DNA of 64,000 bases. Source: Actinostola sp. cb2023 (lineage: Eukaryota > Cnidaria > Anthozoa > Actiniaria > Actinostolidae). Made by a program: the position numbers and the translations under genes. The notes beneath the pieces were generated by a model. It was not told where the DNA came from. It ran no database searches and saw only the letters and a program-made list of their open reading frames with translations. Position 1 is the first letter of the stretch. Each line of letters begins with the position of its first letter. The stretch covers positions 248,001 to 312,000 of the forward strand of contig JAUJYZ010000499.1 of NCBI GenBank assembly GCA_033675265.1, read 5' to 3'. This document shows, one piece after another, positions 46,350 through 57,453 of the stretch.

Positions 46350-47448
46350 CATTTTTGCGTTGATCTTTGAAAAAACTTTCACGATCCTTTTTCCACACTT
46401 CCATCAGAGTGTCGCCAGCCTTCAATCCCTTTTCGTTTTCGGTTTTGTTGCCTTCTTTTCTGATGTTTTCCAGCTCAGTTTTCCTCTCGTTTGATACCTC
46501 TATTGTGTCGATCAGTTTGCACAGTTCTTCAGACTGGTTTTCTGGGAGTTCTATCTTAGTGCGCTTGTAAAGCTTATTTACTTGCTTTTTCAAACGTGAA
46601 CGTTGTTGTCGGACGTTTTTGGTGCGCGTAGTTTTGCTTGTAGGCGAGAGAAACTTCCATGGGTAATTACTGTTAGGACGCTGGCGTTCAAACCGTTTCC
46701 CGCCTAGACATTCCCTTTTCTTTGATCTGCGTTTGATGTAAGTTCGAGACTGACAACACTCGGTGCACAGTCGACTCCATCTGGGATCTGAAGACGAGGT
46801 CCATTTCTTTTGCTGCTTTCTTGATGGTACATGCCATACTTTACATTTCGATGAATGGACAGTGTTAACTGAGGAAACTTTTCTCAGGCTTTTTGGGAAA
46901 TACCCTACCTCGGACTCGACTTCATCACCTTGTTTTAAAATACCAGGACAAAGTACATGGTGAGGGGAGAGCTCAGTTGAAGCGATAACAACTAGTTTCG
47001 TAGGATCTAATTTGTCAAGCTTGCCAGAAGATACTTCGATGTAGTCGTAAATTTGACATTGTATCTTCCAACTACCATCAGTGTATACTACAAGCCTTAC
47101 TGGTTGAAATGGGCCTGTTTTATAGTGGTGGCTGTAAACTTTTGAAGCGTGGATTATTAGCACTTGCAGTGGGACGTGACGCTCGTTTGGACTTCCTTCA
47201 TCGTCTAAAAACGGCGAGTTATTTGTAGTAATATTTACAATTTCGCACTTAAAACCAGCAGATTCTAGAGCTACTTTGCCGTGTTCCAGATTTTCTTTGT
47301 CTGATAATTGTGAAGCTTGTTTCTTGGCTATGGATTGTCTTAGTTTTTCTCGAACATCAGTTGAACGAAGTTGAGCGCTAGACTGTTCTTGTGACTCGGG
47401 TATCAATCTCCTTTCTCTCCTTTTTATACTTTGTGGACGGACCTTCAT
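46350..47448 (-). pseudogene. P-like transposase, first coding exon (DNA-binding part)
   Basis: ATG at 47448; 366 codons open to a donor ATG/GTAAGA at plus-strand 46349. The N-terminus is basic. A beta-rich segment follows (HVPLQVLIIHASKVYSHHY, VRLVVYTDGSWKIQCQIYDY, VVIASTELSPHHVLCPGIL). A Cys/His cluster comes next (SSKCKVWHVPSRK, DPRWSRLCTECCQ), then a very basic region (KRRSKKRECLGGKRFERQ) and a coiled coil (RQQRSRLKKQVNKLYKR). THAP-type P proteins begin with a C2CH THAP finger; I do not see one, so the zinc-binding part is different. The exon starts about 400 bp from the right TIR end, leaving room for a promoter. No internal break is visible. Confidence 0.7.
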
Positions 47449-47854
47449 CTTCTCCTAAAGAGCGCTTCATATTTGGAAAACCATGCGTAAAGAAGCTACT
47501 TATTATTTAAGATACTTTTGAGCGACATTTTCATCTCTGTAGGACTACAGAACCAAACAAATAGACCGCCGAAAATCCCCATTAATATAATATTCATGAA
47601 TTCCAACGCTACGCGAAATTGCTTGACCTTTACCAACAAAGAACTGTGGGTAAAAGGTTTAAAGGAAAATCCAAACTGGCATTTGAAATAAGGATATAAC
47701 AAGAGGAACGTTTATTAAGAAATGAACGACGCCATTTTGATACCGGAAACCGGCATAATTTTTCGCGGGAAAGCCGTTCTAAAAATAACCTGAAAAACGA
47801 CTACGCCGTCTCACCAAAGCATTACAGATGGAGGCTCCTAGTAATGGGCTCCTG

Positions 47855-47958
47855 ATATATATATGTAATTGGAATATCAAGTTAGATGTATCTATATTAT
47901 GTATGTAATTGTAATTTAAACTTATTCAAATTTAAAAATTTAAAAAAAAAAAAAAAAA
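47855..47958 (+). other. LINE 3' end with poly-A
   Basis: LINE sequence resumes after the P-like element (GTAATTGGAATATCAAG onward) and ends in an A-run at 47941-47960, followed by the second copy of AAAGGTTGTC. Confidence 0.85.
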
Positions 47959-48311
47959 AAAGGTTGTCAGTGAAAAGGCCTCAAGCACAGTTCGAAAGGA
48001 AATATGAGTATCAACCGAGGGATTTGTTATCTGGTTGCTTATTGATCCTAGTATTTGAAACTGAGCAAGTGAATTATTACATCCGTACATAGTTATTTAC
48101 GGTCTAGTCGCGTAGATCTGAGGTCTCTTGCCGACAACTTTTTCTTAAATAAATGTAAACTACAATATATCGGAATTTCACTCGGTTTAACTTATATGAC
48201 CATGGGACAAGAAATGAAACATTAATTGTGGGATTCCTGTGTGTCACGCATTCTCCGTTGTAATAAGCTGCTGACCTCCAGCTCAGTGTAACCATGGATC
48301 TCTAGTACAGG

Positions 48312-48634
48312 TAAAATTTGTTGCCGATAATGTTAATGTTATCTCATTTTACGTTAATGAGTGAAGTTACGCATAACTTTGCACCATTAAACTGTGTATT
48401 CATTCGGCAGTGTGACGACTGTTCGCATGATTCAATTAATGTCTTTCAAAAACGTTACAAAATTGAATATTTTGTTCAAAACTGTAAGAAATCACATGCG
48501 CAGCTTTTAAAACTTTTAGATTATAGTTGTGCTTATACATGGCTTGCAATATTTCACTGGCATGTATTAACAGTTGAATTATTTACTCATTAAACATATG
48601 AAAAAACTCCAACTAATATCGATCTACTAATAGT
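48312..48634. other. Non-coding stretch right of element X
   Basis: No gene, repeat pairing or BEL continuation is recognisable. It should be the pre-insertion flank of X. Confidence 0.45.
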
Positions 48635-50265
48635 CTATACAAAATAATCACTCAAAGTCGGAAGATCTATCTGAAAGAAGTCACTAATCTGGCTACCGTA
48701 TCTACAAGTTAATGCATTTCTCAACAGAGTGCAAACAAGATAAAATTTCGCGACTGCGCTAAGCCCTATTTTAAGGTTTCTGTTAAAATCCAGCATTGAC
48801 CAGTAGTTGGTGATCTCTCCAAACGCCCATTCAACAGTTGTCCGCACCTCAGACATGGATTTGTTAAATCTTTGCTGGTCTGGCATGAGATGGGCATTCT
48901 TGAACCTACTTTGAAGGTGCACTTGCAACGGATATGCTGGGTCACCGTAGATGCACATCATCAAGGGCCCAATAATACCTTTCCAATTCCCATTAAGGAC
49001 CAGACATCCGCAACATCCCAGCATCATGTCGTATCCCTTCTATATAATGTAAATATAAAATAGTAAATAGTAGAAAGGAATTAATTACAGAAACATAAGA
49101 AATGCGTTCAAGCTGAACTCTGGCTTATTGTTTCTCTAATTAATTCCTTTCTACTATCTACTATTTTGTATTTTGTAAATGGACAACAGGTGTATCCTAT
49201 ATGTTATATCTGAATATGACCGTATTTAGGGTAGTTACAATCAAATGGCTTCCCTTCACTATGCAGGCGAATTCCATTTGAAACGGCATGCGCACGGTTT
49301 TAAGTAACTATGAAAACATTATATCTTGGTAGGATTTATGTACTAACCAACTTGGTCGGCTATATTTGATACGACTGTGTATATTTACTCCTTATTCGTC
49401 GTCGGGGGGGGGGGGGGGGGCAGCCATATTAGAGGGAGTTTAGAATGATCTTAGTGTCAGGTTACTCACCCACGGGACCAAACATCAGGGCTGTCAAACC
49501 ATTAGCTGCTATGTACTCTCTTGTGGTCATTATACAAGAGTCTCCTTCTGGCCGACTGATTGGACGCACCTTAATTTTAGAAAACAAGTAAAATTCAAAT
49601 TGGTTACAGTACACTACAACATGCAAATTCAATTCTCGCTCACCATGCCGTCGACGAATCCTCAGCAGTTAGGAAGTGCGACACCTTTATCATGTACAGC
49701 GTCAGCCATCAGTTGAATGTCATGAGGCCTAATCCATGCATGATTTAACGTATGAAGGAAATACCCAAAACGATTGTAAACGATTGACAGTCTCATTGAA
49801 TATAAATCAGGCACTGATCAACCAAAGCAGGGAACCATGTCTCCAAAACGACAACGACTTGCCATTTTACGTATGCAGTATGCAGAGTGCTTCTTCTTTT
49901 CCAGTAGTCGTTCGGTTATAGCATGTCATATTTTCGGGTAATCCTAGAGTATCAGCAAGATACGGAATGTCTGCTTTGGCAAAGCGGCAGTCACTCCACC
50001 CTTCTCCCTCACTCAATGAATATAAATCAAAGCGCCGGTAGGCCGAATGACAAGTGATTTTTGGGCTCATGCTCGTCAAAAAGTAAACAGAACTGTTCAG
50101 TGTCGATAGCATAGCATTTACTTCATGAGCTATTACTAAACAGTCTTGAATTTCCTTAAATGACGTCATTGAATTCAAGACTAACGAGGCCAAGAGCACA
50201 AACATGACCATGCAGATTTGAGAGCAATGTTGGGTCAACATTTTCATGGGTGACCGCATATACAT
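48635..50265 (-). pseudogene. PIF/Harbinger transposase remnant (HARBI1-like)
   Basis: Minus-strand order matches a HARBI1-like DDE_4 protein. An N-terminal block (50265-49867) contains YSLSEGEGWSDCRFAKADIP and YLADTLGLPENM. Next (about 49735-49640) is HDIQLMADAVHDKGVALPN, then a TGA where Trp is usual, then GFVDGM with the first catalytic Asp. About 49570-49470 holds VRPISRPE, LLYNDHKRVHS and ANGLTALMFGPVG in shifted frames. After a GT-AG intron comes EGIRHDAGML. Finally CIYGDPAYPLQVHLQSRF (second Asp) and TTVEWAFGEITNYW (Glu) lead to a C-terminus at 48635. At least one stop and three frame changes make it dead. No TIRs were found. Confidence 0.8.
49404..49420. repeat. Poly-G run
   Basis: Seventeen G in a row, in an intron-like gap of the PIF/Harbinger remnant. 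Confidence 0.95.
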
Positions 50266-50404
50266 TGCTTCATCAAAAATCGACTCGTTGATAAAAGTCG
50301 TGCTACTTGCTTAATGATAAACAAAAGAAAACAAGAACGAGAACGACTTGTGGAAAACTCGTCCTCGTTCTCGATGCTTTTAAGCCTTAAATTAAAAGGT
50401 CACT

Positions 50405-51025
50405 ATTATCTGGAACACGTAATTCGTACGTGGAGGCGAAGGTGTTCGCTATAGTTTATATTTTGTGGTGCACGTAATTCGTATATGGAGGCGAATGTGT
50501 TCGCTATAGTTTCTATGTTCTGGAGCACGTAATCCGTACGTGGAGGCGAATGTGTTCGCTATAGTTTCTCTTTTCTGGCGCACGTAATTCGTACGTGGAG
50601 GCAAAGGTGTGCGCTATAGTTTATATTATCTGGTGCACGTAATTCGTATGTGGAGGCGAATGTGTTCGCTATAATTTATATTTAGTGGTGCACGTAATTC
50701 GTACGTGGAGGCGAATGTGTTCTCTATAGCTTATGTTTTGGGGTGCACGTAATTCGTACGTGGAGGCGAATGTGCTTCACTACTAGCTTTGTTGGTACAA
50801 GTAATTCGTACGTGGAGGCGAATGCGTTTCGCTACTAGTTTTGTGGTGCACGTAATTAGTACGTGGAGGCGAATGTATTGCGCTACTAGTTTATATTTAT
50901 GGCTCAAGTAATTCGTACATGGAGGCGAATGTATTTCGCTACTTGTGTATATTTTGGAGTCGTTTATATTTTCTGGTGCACATAATTCGTGCATGGAGGC
51001 GAAGTGTCTCGCTACTTGGTTATAT
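50405..51025. repeat. Minisatellite, about 54-55 bp unit, 11 copies
   Basis: The unit core GTAATTCGTACGTGGAGGCG occurs about every 54-55 bp (starts near 50421, 50474, 50528, 50583, 50638, 50692, 50747, 50801, 50851, 50906, 50982). It is followed by GAATGTGTTCGCTA and a T-rich spacer. Later copies drift (CGCTACTAGTTT) and spacing becomes uneven. Open frames across it are artefacts. It lies between the PIF/Harbinger remnant and a non-coding stretch. Confidence 0.93.
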
Positions 51026-51434
51026 TTTCCTAGCTGCATTTGTTAAGTAATGAAAAGCAAGAAGGGCTATAGTTAGCATAGCCTCGAACTCACCAGAATG
51101 CATGTCGGTTTCGCCATGTAAAATTAGCCTTCCATTGCAAAAAAAAGCGATGATAGTTTCACTGGGATAAAATTCGCACTAAACCTTCAGGAAGTTCAAA
51201 CCTCCAGCGTTGCATGTGAACATTACAACTGAATTTTACAACAGATCAAAATCCTATCAAGGTATAAGAATGGAAGATATGTGCAATAACGTGATTACAG
51301 AGCGTGTTTTGCAAATTACCATAATAATAATAAACAATAATGACATTATAGCACCCCATAAAGTGTTGGTGCTTTTCACATTTATTTATGTTTAACAAAT
51401 TTTTTTTTTACATTTTAGCAAATAATACTTAGTT

Positions 51435-51522
51435 CTTATTAACCGAGCGGGAGGTCTGTACAGGAAAATCTTGACCGAGGTCGAGATTTTCCTGTACAGA
51501 CCGACCAAGCTCGGTTAATAAG
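51435..51522. repeat. Palindromic hairpin
   Basis: CTTATTAACCGAGC and GGTCTGTACAGGAAAATCT pair with AGATTTTCCTGTACAGACC and GCTCGGTTAATAAG. The loop is about 10 bases. Confidence 0.9.
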
Positions 51523-52518
51523 ATATTTATTATATGGCCATTTCAACAACAACAACAAAGTAATTTTGAGTTTTTCGCTCAACGTTTTATTGACCCTGAA
51601 ACGTGCGTAAATAAGCCTACTTGACTCGGCGAATCCAGTAAATTAAACATCAAAACTTGAATGAAGTAAAGCGTGTTTTTATAAATGTATTTCAAATCAG
51701 ATGCCGTTATACACACAAAAAATATTCACAATCCATTTAAAAATCATTTTAGGTAAAGAAAAACGTAAGAAAAGACAACAAACACGCTTACTTTCACCAA
51801 TCTTGTCACTCGTGTTGTCACTCATCATCATGCAGTTTCAGCGAATTTGTTTTTGTTTAGCCTTGTAAAAACTCTTCAAACGCCACAACGATAATTACAA
51901 GATACCATTAAACCACATCCAAGAATAAATTGAAGTCACGTTTTGACGAAATAGTTTGAAGAGACGAAAATATGTCTTTGAAAGTCTTCGGCAGCTTTGC
52001 ATCCACACGCTACAATAGCCTTTTTGCCGAGCGAAAAACCAGCAATTTTCACGACTTTATCCTTAGATTTTCCATCGTATTTAGTACTTTAATGCACTGT
52101 CAAATCGATTCCATCTATTCTCTTAATTGTCCAAGAAGAAAGTACAAACAGCGACCTTCTTCATGCAGGGTTCTTTAGTGTTGAGCTGGCAGTAGTTTTC
52201 GGCTTCCATGTTGTTCATTCAATCCTACAGACCACGACACAAGGCGACATTTTGGACTCTGTTCGAACTTAAAGAACTTCTTTCCATTTAAAATAAGTTC
52301 CTCTGATGCTTTTTTGATGATTTCAGTCAAAATTAATATCAGCTGTCGGACCGGTTTGCAAGCCGGTCTTCCTCGGAGAATCTAGACCGGAAAACCGGTC
52401 TTAATATCCGATTTCATCCAATCAGATTGCTCGATTTGCTAGCGTCCAGGCTCCAAGAAACTCGGCCATATAATAATATATTACAATACGTATCAATAAC
52501 AATATCATATTTAACAAA
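51523..52518. other. Non-coding stretch
   Basis: No gene. A short GACCGG-rich segment near 52345-52405 (GTCGGACCGG, AGACCGGAAAACCGGTC) has internal dyad symmetry. The rest is AT-rich. Confidence 0.45.
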
Positions 52519-52685
52519 TATAAAACGTTTTCCATGTGATATCGGCCTAATATAACACGAGGGGAAGTTTGGGAGAAGTTGAGAGCTGATGTGTAAAACC
52601 AAGCCGTATTACACAGAGCTAGAGACTTCTCCCAAACTTTCCCGAGTGTTATATTTGGCCGACATCACACGGAAAACGTTTTATA
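52519..52685. repeat. Palindromic MITE
   Basis: TATAAAACGTTTTCC, GATATCGGCC and GAAGTTTGGGAGAAGT pair with ACTTCTCCCAAACTTTC, GGCCGACATC and GGAAAACGTTTTATA. The loop region is about 50 bp. Confidence 0.88.
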
Positions 52686-53666
52686 CAGTCAAACCTGTAT
52701 TATGCGGTCACCATCGGGGAATTCCCTACTGACCGCTGAATACAGGATGACCGCTTAATAGAGGTTTTTAGAAAATACACAAAATAAGAGATACTAATGG
52801 CAATAAATATTATTTCAGCCCAATATGTTATTTATGACAAAACCAACACTCTATGTACATCAAGGAACAGCTGACAACAACCGAATACAGTAAGTCTAAA
52901 AAATGCAGGACCTGTACGTAGGCTTTGTCCATGTCAACTTCTGTGAACACAAATGCCAACATGTACAATTGTAGTGTAGGTTTTTAAGATATTTATATTA
53001 TATTGTTATTTATTAAGTTTAGTGAGGGCCACAAGTTTGTAAGTGTATTTCACTTTTATGTGTTACCCTCTTGAAATAAAGTCTTCATCATCATCATCAT
53101 ACATTGTCTACATGTCGTTGGGCTGAACGGGAAAGACCTCCGTTATATGCTTATTTGGGATTTGGCGCCTCGTAGTACAATGTCATGAAGTAAGTCATTG
53201 ACTTTGCTTAGTGACAAAGAAAGCTTTTCATGTCCATAAAGGGGAAACACGTCAACAGACGCGGAGGATTTGATGAGCTAGAGGTTCCTTGTCAATATCT
53301 GGCTGGAGAACAAGTTCATAAAAGAAAACTTTGCAGTGCAAGGCAATAGGGCCGCACATAGTTAGGAGACCAGTTGCTGAAATCATAGTTTTGACTATGC
53401 TGAAATGAATGAATTTGCTGAATCTGAAATCTAAATTGTGTTTTAATTTGTTTCGTGTTTACGAGGTGACCGTTTAATACAGGTCAGAGACAATAAAAAC
53501 GCCTCATTGGGGCCTTTAAAGGGTGACCGTGTCCGCTTAATACAGGTGACCGCTTAATAGGTCACAGTTACAGTAAATATGAGGAGAAATTTTCGGGACT
53601 TTTATAACTGACCGCTTAATAGAGGGTGACCGCTTAATACAGGTCCACTTAATACAGGTTTGACTG
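52686..53666. mobile_element. Non-autonomous element with CAGTCAAACC ends
   Basis: The left end CAGTCAAACCTGTATTA and right end TAATACAGGTTTGACTG are inverted, each flanked by TA (52684-52685, 53667-53668). Inside, the motif GACCGCTTAATA(C/G)AG recurs several times toward the right end. A LINE-like tail (AAATAAAGTCTTCATCATC) lies near 53080. TA flanks suggest Tc1/mariner-type mobilisation. It inserted at the very end of the preceding palindrome. Confidence 0.8.
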
Positions 53667-53668
53667 TA

Positions 53669-54123
53669 TTTGTTTTGTAAAATAACGAGGTGAACTAAAG
53701 CAACTTTCAGTAGCCAAACCAAATGCTAAATTCTCCTAACATCAAAAATGGTTTGAACAGCCAATCAGCGTTCGTTTTATATAAACCGAGCGTTAGTGCA
53801 GGTATTTCTCGATGCTGAATGGCTAAAACGATCTTAAAATCAAACGTTTCTTCAATTTTGGTGTTGAAAACATGAAAAAAGAACAAGAATGGTGACAAAC
53901 ACGGCAAGAAAGTTGATGCTGTTTTTGAATAAAATTTCAGTTGAAGTGCGCGCGCTATTGAGGAAAATCGAGCGCATGATGGGTTTGTTTTCTTCAGCCG
54001 TGTTTACATAGCCTCATGTAAACATAGTAGCTAACCAATCAGAGCACGTTAGAATTGTGTTAGTTTACAGAATACAATATAATAATTATACTACTATAAA
54101 ATAAACTACGTAATAATGAAGTC
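53669..54123. other. Non-coding stretch
   Basis: No gene or clear repeat. It contains the motif CCAATCAG twice (53760, 54035). Confidence 0.4.
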
Positions 54124-54367
54124 ATTAGAGTTTTTTGCTTTAGCACTAATTTTGAACTTCGTGCACGCTAAAACAATAGGTGACACGAAAGATTGTATGG
54201 AATGTGAATATCTTTGATTTCTGCTAATTAAAACAAAAGGACCACGAAAAATGCACGAATACGATTGATTACATTCGCAAGTGTTTTTTATTAGCCAATA
54301 AATGTAGAGTAATTAGTTCTTACCAACGATGCTGTTTTGCATATTGCTCAACGCGGCACTTTTGAAA

Positions 54368-55895
54368 ATGGCGGAAGAGTTTGTGCCGTTCACTCAGCAA
54401 GACTGGGAACTCAGCCCCTCCAATGCATCGGTAAGTTATACCAATATATTGATTGTTCTTAAATGTCTGTGATTTCTACTTTGTCTTAACATTAAACCAG
54501 TATTCTCTTCAGCATGCTCAGCAACAACAACAACTTCTTAGTCAACAAGGTGCGAGACGTGCCAAGTACATAAAATCAAATCTTCCGGAGGATAACCTGA
54601 TATTACAATCTTCAAACCTTTATGGCCGTGGCGATTATGCCACACTAATTCACTACATTGGCCGAAATATACAGGTATTACCTGTATCAGTGCAGAATTT
54701 TTACGCTTCTGCAACGTTTGAACAAAAGAAAAACAGAATCTACAGGTGGCAAAAGCAACTGTTGGACAGTAGGTACGATATATCTGATATTACTGACTTT
54801 ATTTCTAAATCATCATTAGGAAATAAATACAATTGTTTAACATGTAAAATATCAATGTACATGTATACAAAAGGGAGAAGACGAACATGAATATTATATA
54901 TAAAGGGGTGTGCTGAAAAACATGCGCCTGCTGGTACACGTGGAATCAGTCAACAATGTGCGGTCTGATAAAGGCACAGGCTGGATTGCCGGCGCTCCCA
55001 GTCTTTAGGCTATATTTATGTGCAGTGCTATGGTTTCTGCGGGTATATTATACATATTCTGTCTAGTTTTCGTACTAACAAAGTGTGACAGTAGCGATGT
55101 GCTTGGAGCGATGTATACACGCAGGTTATCCGCAAAGCCATAGAAGAAGAATGGGTTCCATCGCAATGCTCTTCATCCAATTACTCTGCATCCCAAGGGC
55201 AGCAGTGGACGTCTCAAGTTAAGTCAAGTGTAGCAGTGCCACATGCTTCGTCCAGTCCTCTTTTCAGCCCCTTGTCCACTAGTGGGACCGTTCAGTCAAT
55301 CAAAGAGCAGGAAAGAAGATACGTGTATGAGAGCTCTACAGCAAGCAGTCCAGCGGATATGCAACAAGTTGTTCGTAACGCAGAGGCGAAGGACCGCCAA
55401 GAAAAGCAGAAACAGAATGACGATGGTACAGACAAGGATCCCCCAAAAAGAAAAGGCGATGGTATAGTGGAACTAGCTAACGTTACATGCCGTGATTATT
55501 GACTTATTCACTTACTTTGTACTTGATAGATACTAGGGCACAAACACTAGTCTAAAACCGTGAAAGATTTTTTCACTAATTAGTACTAAATACCACTAAT
55601 GAAACAATAGAGAACAATAGAAATAGCACTATTTAGTACTATTTAAAATTAGTACTGTTTCACGGTTTTAGTGTTTGCACTCTAGCTAAACTTGACATGT
55701 CTCTTTATCTGTTTCAGCATGAAGGACTTCAGAAAAGAGAACGCGGAAATGGTGAATGAGACTCTTCGCTCGTTCCCAACTATGTTATCAGGCATGATGG
55801 AAATGATGGAGCGACAACGGAGTGAGGACCGAGAATTTAAGAAGTTTCTAGTGAAGAACCTTAAAACTGCTCATCATGACTCAGATGAGGATTAA
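54368..55895 (+). pseudogene. Accessory gene of the PIF/Harbinger element
   Basis: ATG at 54368 with a short exon (MAEEFVPFTQQDWELSPSNA) ending at a GTAAGT donor (54431). Exon 2 starts at 54513 after CTTCAG: HAQQQQQLLSQQGARRAKYI, NLYGRGDYATLIHYIGRNIQ, FEQKKNRIYRWQKQLL. A third part (about 55100-55502) is Ser/Gln-rich and then charged (RRYVYESSTASSPADMQQVV, DPPKRKGDGIVELA). The last part (55717-55895) is a helical Met-rich tail ending at a TAA. Harbinger elements usually pair the transposase with a Myb/SANT-like DNA-binding protein. I do not see a clear Myb domain, so its role is open. The 55534-55684 MITE lies in the last intron; the exon joints after 54770 are uncertain. Confidence 0.55.
55534..55684. 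mobile_element. TA-ended MITE, copy 1
   Basis: TAGGGCACAAACACTAGTCT and the following AAAACCGTGAAA pair with TTTCACGGTTTTAGTGTTTG and the following CACTCTA. The interior carries ATTAGTACTAAATA motifs shared with the copy at 57071. Confidence 0.85.
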
Positions 55896-56819
55896 ATAAA
55901 TGAAATATATTTATTTACACACTTACTATTTTGTTTGAAATTTAAACGATAGTACCGTTTTCGTTATTGTTACTGTTTTGCACACATTAGCTAGGTGCGA
56001 AGACACATAGGCTTATTATAGACAGCTAGTGTAATACTAGTCTAGCAATATACTGAATAAAAAACAGATACGACCATACAGGTGTTCATCGTCGTTTGTC
56101 ATATACACCTATTTCATAAACAGTTGTAGCCGGTTAATGGCCAGTCCAAGACCAATCTGTAGCTACAAATGTCACTTTCTGTACGAAACGATGTATGATA
56201 TCGTCTTTTGAATGGAATTTTATGACTATTTCTGGCATCCATCCATGCCATTCAAGCTATTACCATAATCCAGTTCGGTCTTAGAACGACCTATAACTTA
56301 TCGCCTATATGGACTTGTCAATATACAGTATAAAATCTAATACTCTGCAAGAAAATTTTCTCTTCGAGTAGAAAGAAAACTGACTGTTTGTATTATAACT
56401 GGCTGAAAGGATCTCCTATGTCGATAAATGTCTGTTGCAGCAGCAAATACCTTCAGATCGCCTATGCTATACTCAACTGTTGAGCGATGAAAACAAAATC
56501 AGCATTCAACATTTGCCTGATGTCCTACCAATCGTGGAGCTCTCCACGGTGTGATGCCTGGGAATCCTCCATCTGCTAAAAGTTTGCCCCAGGCTGGGAA
56601 GGCTAAAGGCCCAGCTCCACCAATAGGCGGTATTCGGTGATAGATGCCAGCGTCATTCATGTGGCCAGTAAACCTGTCAATAATTCAAATCATTTGTCAT
56701 TATTATTTTTCTTGTTTAAACAGTGATTCATAGTAATGAATTTCATCTCGTAACCGTATTGTAAAAAATCTTAACCAAAACGATATTTGCCTTTACGTAT
56801 TAAAGTTATTTTTCATCAA

Positions 56820-57000
56820 TCGCAATGGGGGTGGTCGCTTAAAAAAAGTCTAGAAAAAAAAATACCACAACGCGGACGCTTACGAGCGGTATAGTCGCTT
56901 ACGAGAGATTTTAATTACAGTGTTTTATTAACAGTGGTCGCTTAGGGAGATCGTCGCTTACGAGAGTGGTCGCTCCAAGAGAGTCGACTGTACATCTACG
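56820..57000. repeat. Truncated MITE related to 52686-53666
   Basis: Repeated GGTCGCTTA/ACGAGAG motifs end in GAGTCGACTGTA near 56992. This echoes the GACCGCTTAATA...GACTGTA end of the 52.7-53.7 kb element. The left end is missing. Confidence 0.5.
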
Positions 57001-57070
57001 CAATTAGGCATATGCATCCAAGAGGTTTTTGTTACTATTTATAGTTTTAATAACGAATCATGATCAAATC

Positions 57071-57215
57071 TAGAGTACAAACACTAAAACCGTCCAATGT
57101 TTTGTACTAATTAGTACTAAATAGCGCTAACTAAACAATAGAACACAATAGAATTGTCACTATTTAGTACTAAATAGTACTATTTATGTTGCACGGTTTT
57201 AGTGTTTGTACTCTA
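57071..57215. mobile_element. TA-ended MITE, copy 2
   Basis: TAGAGTACAAACACTAAAAC and its complement GTTTTAGTGTTTGTACTCTA form the ends. It is the same family as 55534-55684, with interior ATTAGTACTAAATAG. It lies in the transposase gene. Confidence 0.88.
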
Positions 57216-57453
57216 TCACTGCATTATACGTACCCGGTCTTTATGTAAACAGGAAGTCCATCAGTGTCGACTATAATAATAGTGGACAAAAAATGAGTTT
57301 TTTTTATCCCCTCGATAATACGAAGCTTGTCTGATGCTTGGTCTCCATATACGGTGTATGGTGCAGTCAATGGCACCTAAGGCATTAGGAAAAGAGTCCC
57401 AAGTATTTCTGAACAGTGACCACTGTGCAGCATTAGGCCACTGGACTTGGACC

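Larger units (their letters stand above)
23026..47854. mobile_element. P-superfamily DNA transposon, enlarged by nested insertions
   Basis: The inverted termini start CAGGAGCCCATTACTAGGAG on the left and match the complement ending GTAATGGGCTCCTG on the right. They extend about 100 bp inward (GACGGCGTAGTCGTTTTTCA on the left pairs with ACGACTACGCCGTC on the right). The flanking 8-mers GTATATAT (23018-23025) and ATATATAT (47855-47862) match at 7 of 8 positions, as expected for the 8-bp TSD of P elements. CA..TG ends fit too. Without the Penelope-like (7.3 kb) and T (10.6 kb) insertions the element would be about 7 kb. It carries a minus-strand multi-exon transposase and a convergent plus-strand gene. 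The AT-rich flank makes the TSD less decisive than the TIRs. Confidence 0.85.
17885..47958 (+). mobile_element. L1/Tx1-type LINE, split by a P-like element
   Basis: A 10-bp target duplication AAAGGTTGTC is seen at 17875-17884 and 47959-47968. The 3' end of the LINE with its poly-A run (about 47941-47960) lies on the far side of the P-like insertion (23026-47854). The LINE's own sequence is 17885-23025 plus 47855-47958, about 5.2 kb, with a short 5' UTR, ORF1 and ORF2. Length suggests a near full-length insertion. It is dead by several frameshifts in ORF2. Confidence 0.9.
16680..48311. mobile_element. Element X: TIR-bounded transposon split by a LINE
   Basis: A roughly 90-bp terminal repeat at 16680-16770 (CCTGTACTACAGATCCATGG, then CTTATTACAACGGAG and GCGTGACAGACAGGAAT) is found inverted at 48222-48311. 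A TA lies just outside both ends (16678-16679, 48312-48313), suggesting a 2-bp TSD. Subtracting the LINE and everything in it leaves about 1.6 kb. That remainder holds the C-terminal part of the same gene family found at 35.9-41.0 kb, so X looks like an internally deleted relative of whatever carries that family. The TIR pairing is clear; the TSD is short and weak evidence. Confidence 0.7.

Noticed and set aside
47448..47854. THAP zinc finger at the start of the P-like transposase
   Set aside because: The N-terminal exon has Cys/His residues but not the C2CH spacing and AVPTF-type end of THAP domains.
50731..51039. Minus-strand open frame with a repeating IRLHV.ITCT pattern
   Set aside because: It is a by-product of the minisatellite; the protein repeat follows the DNA unit and has no start context or domain.
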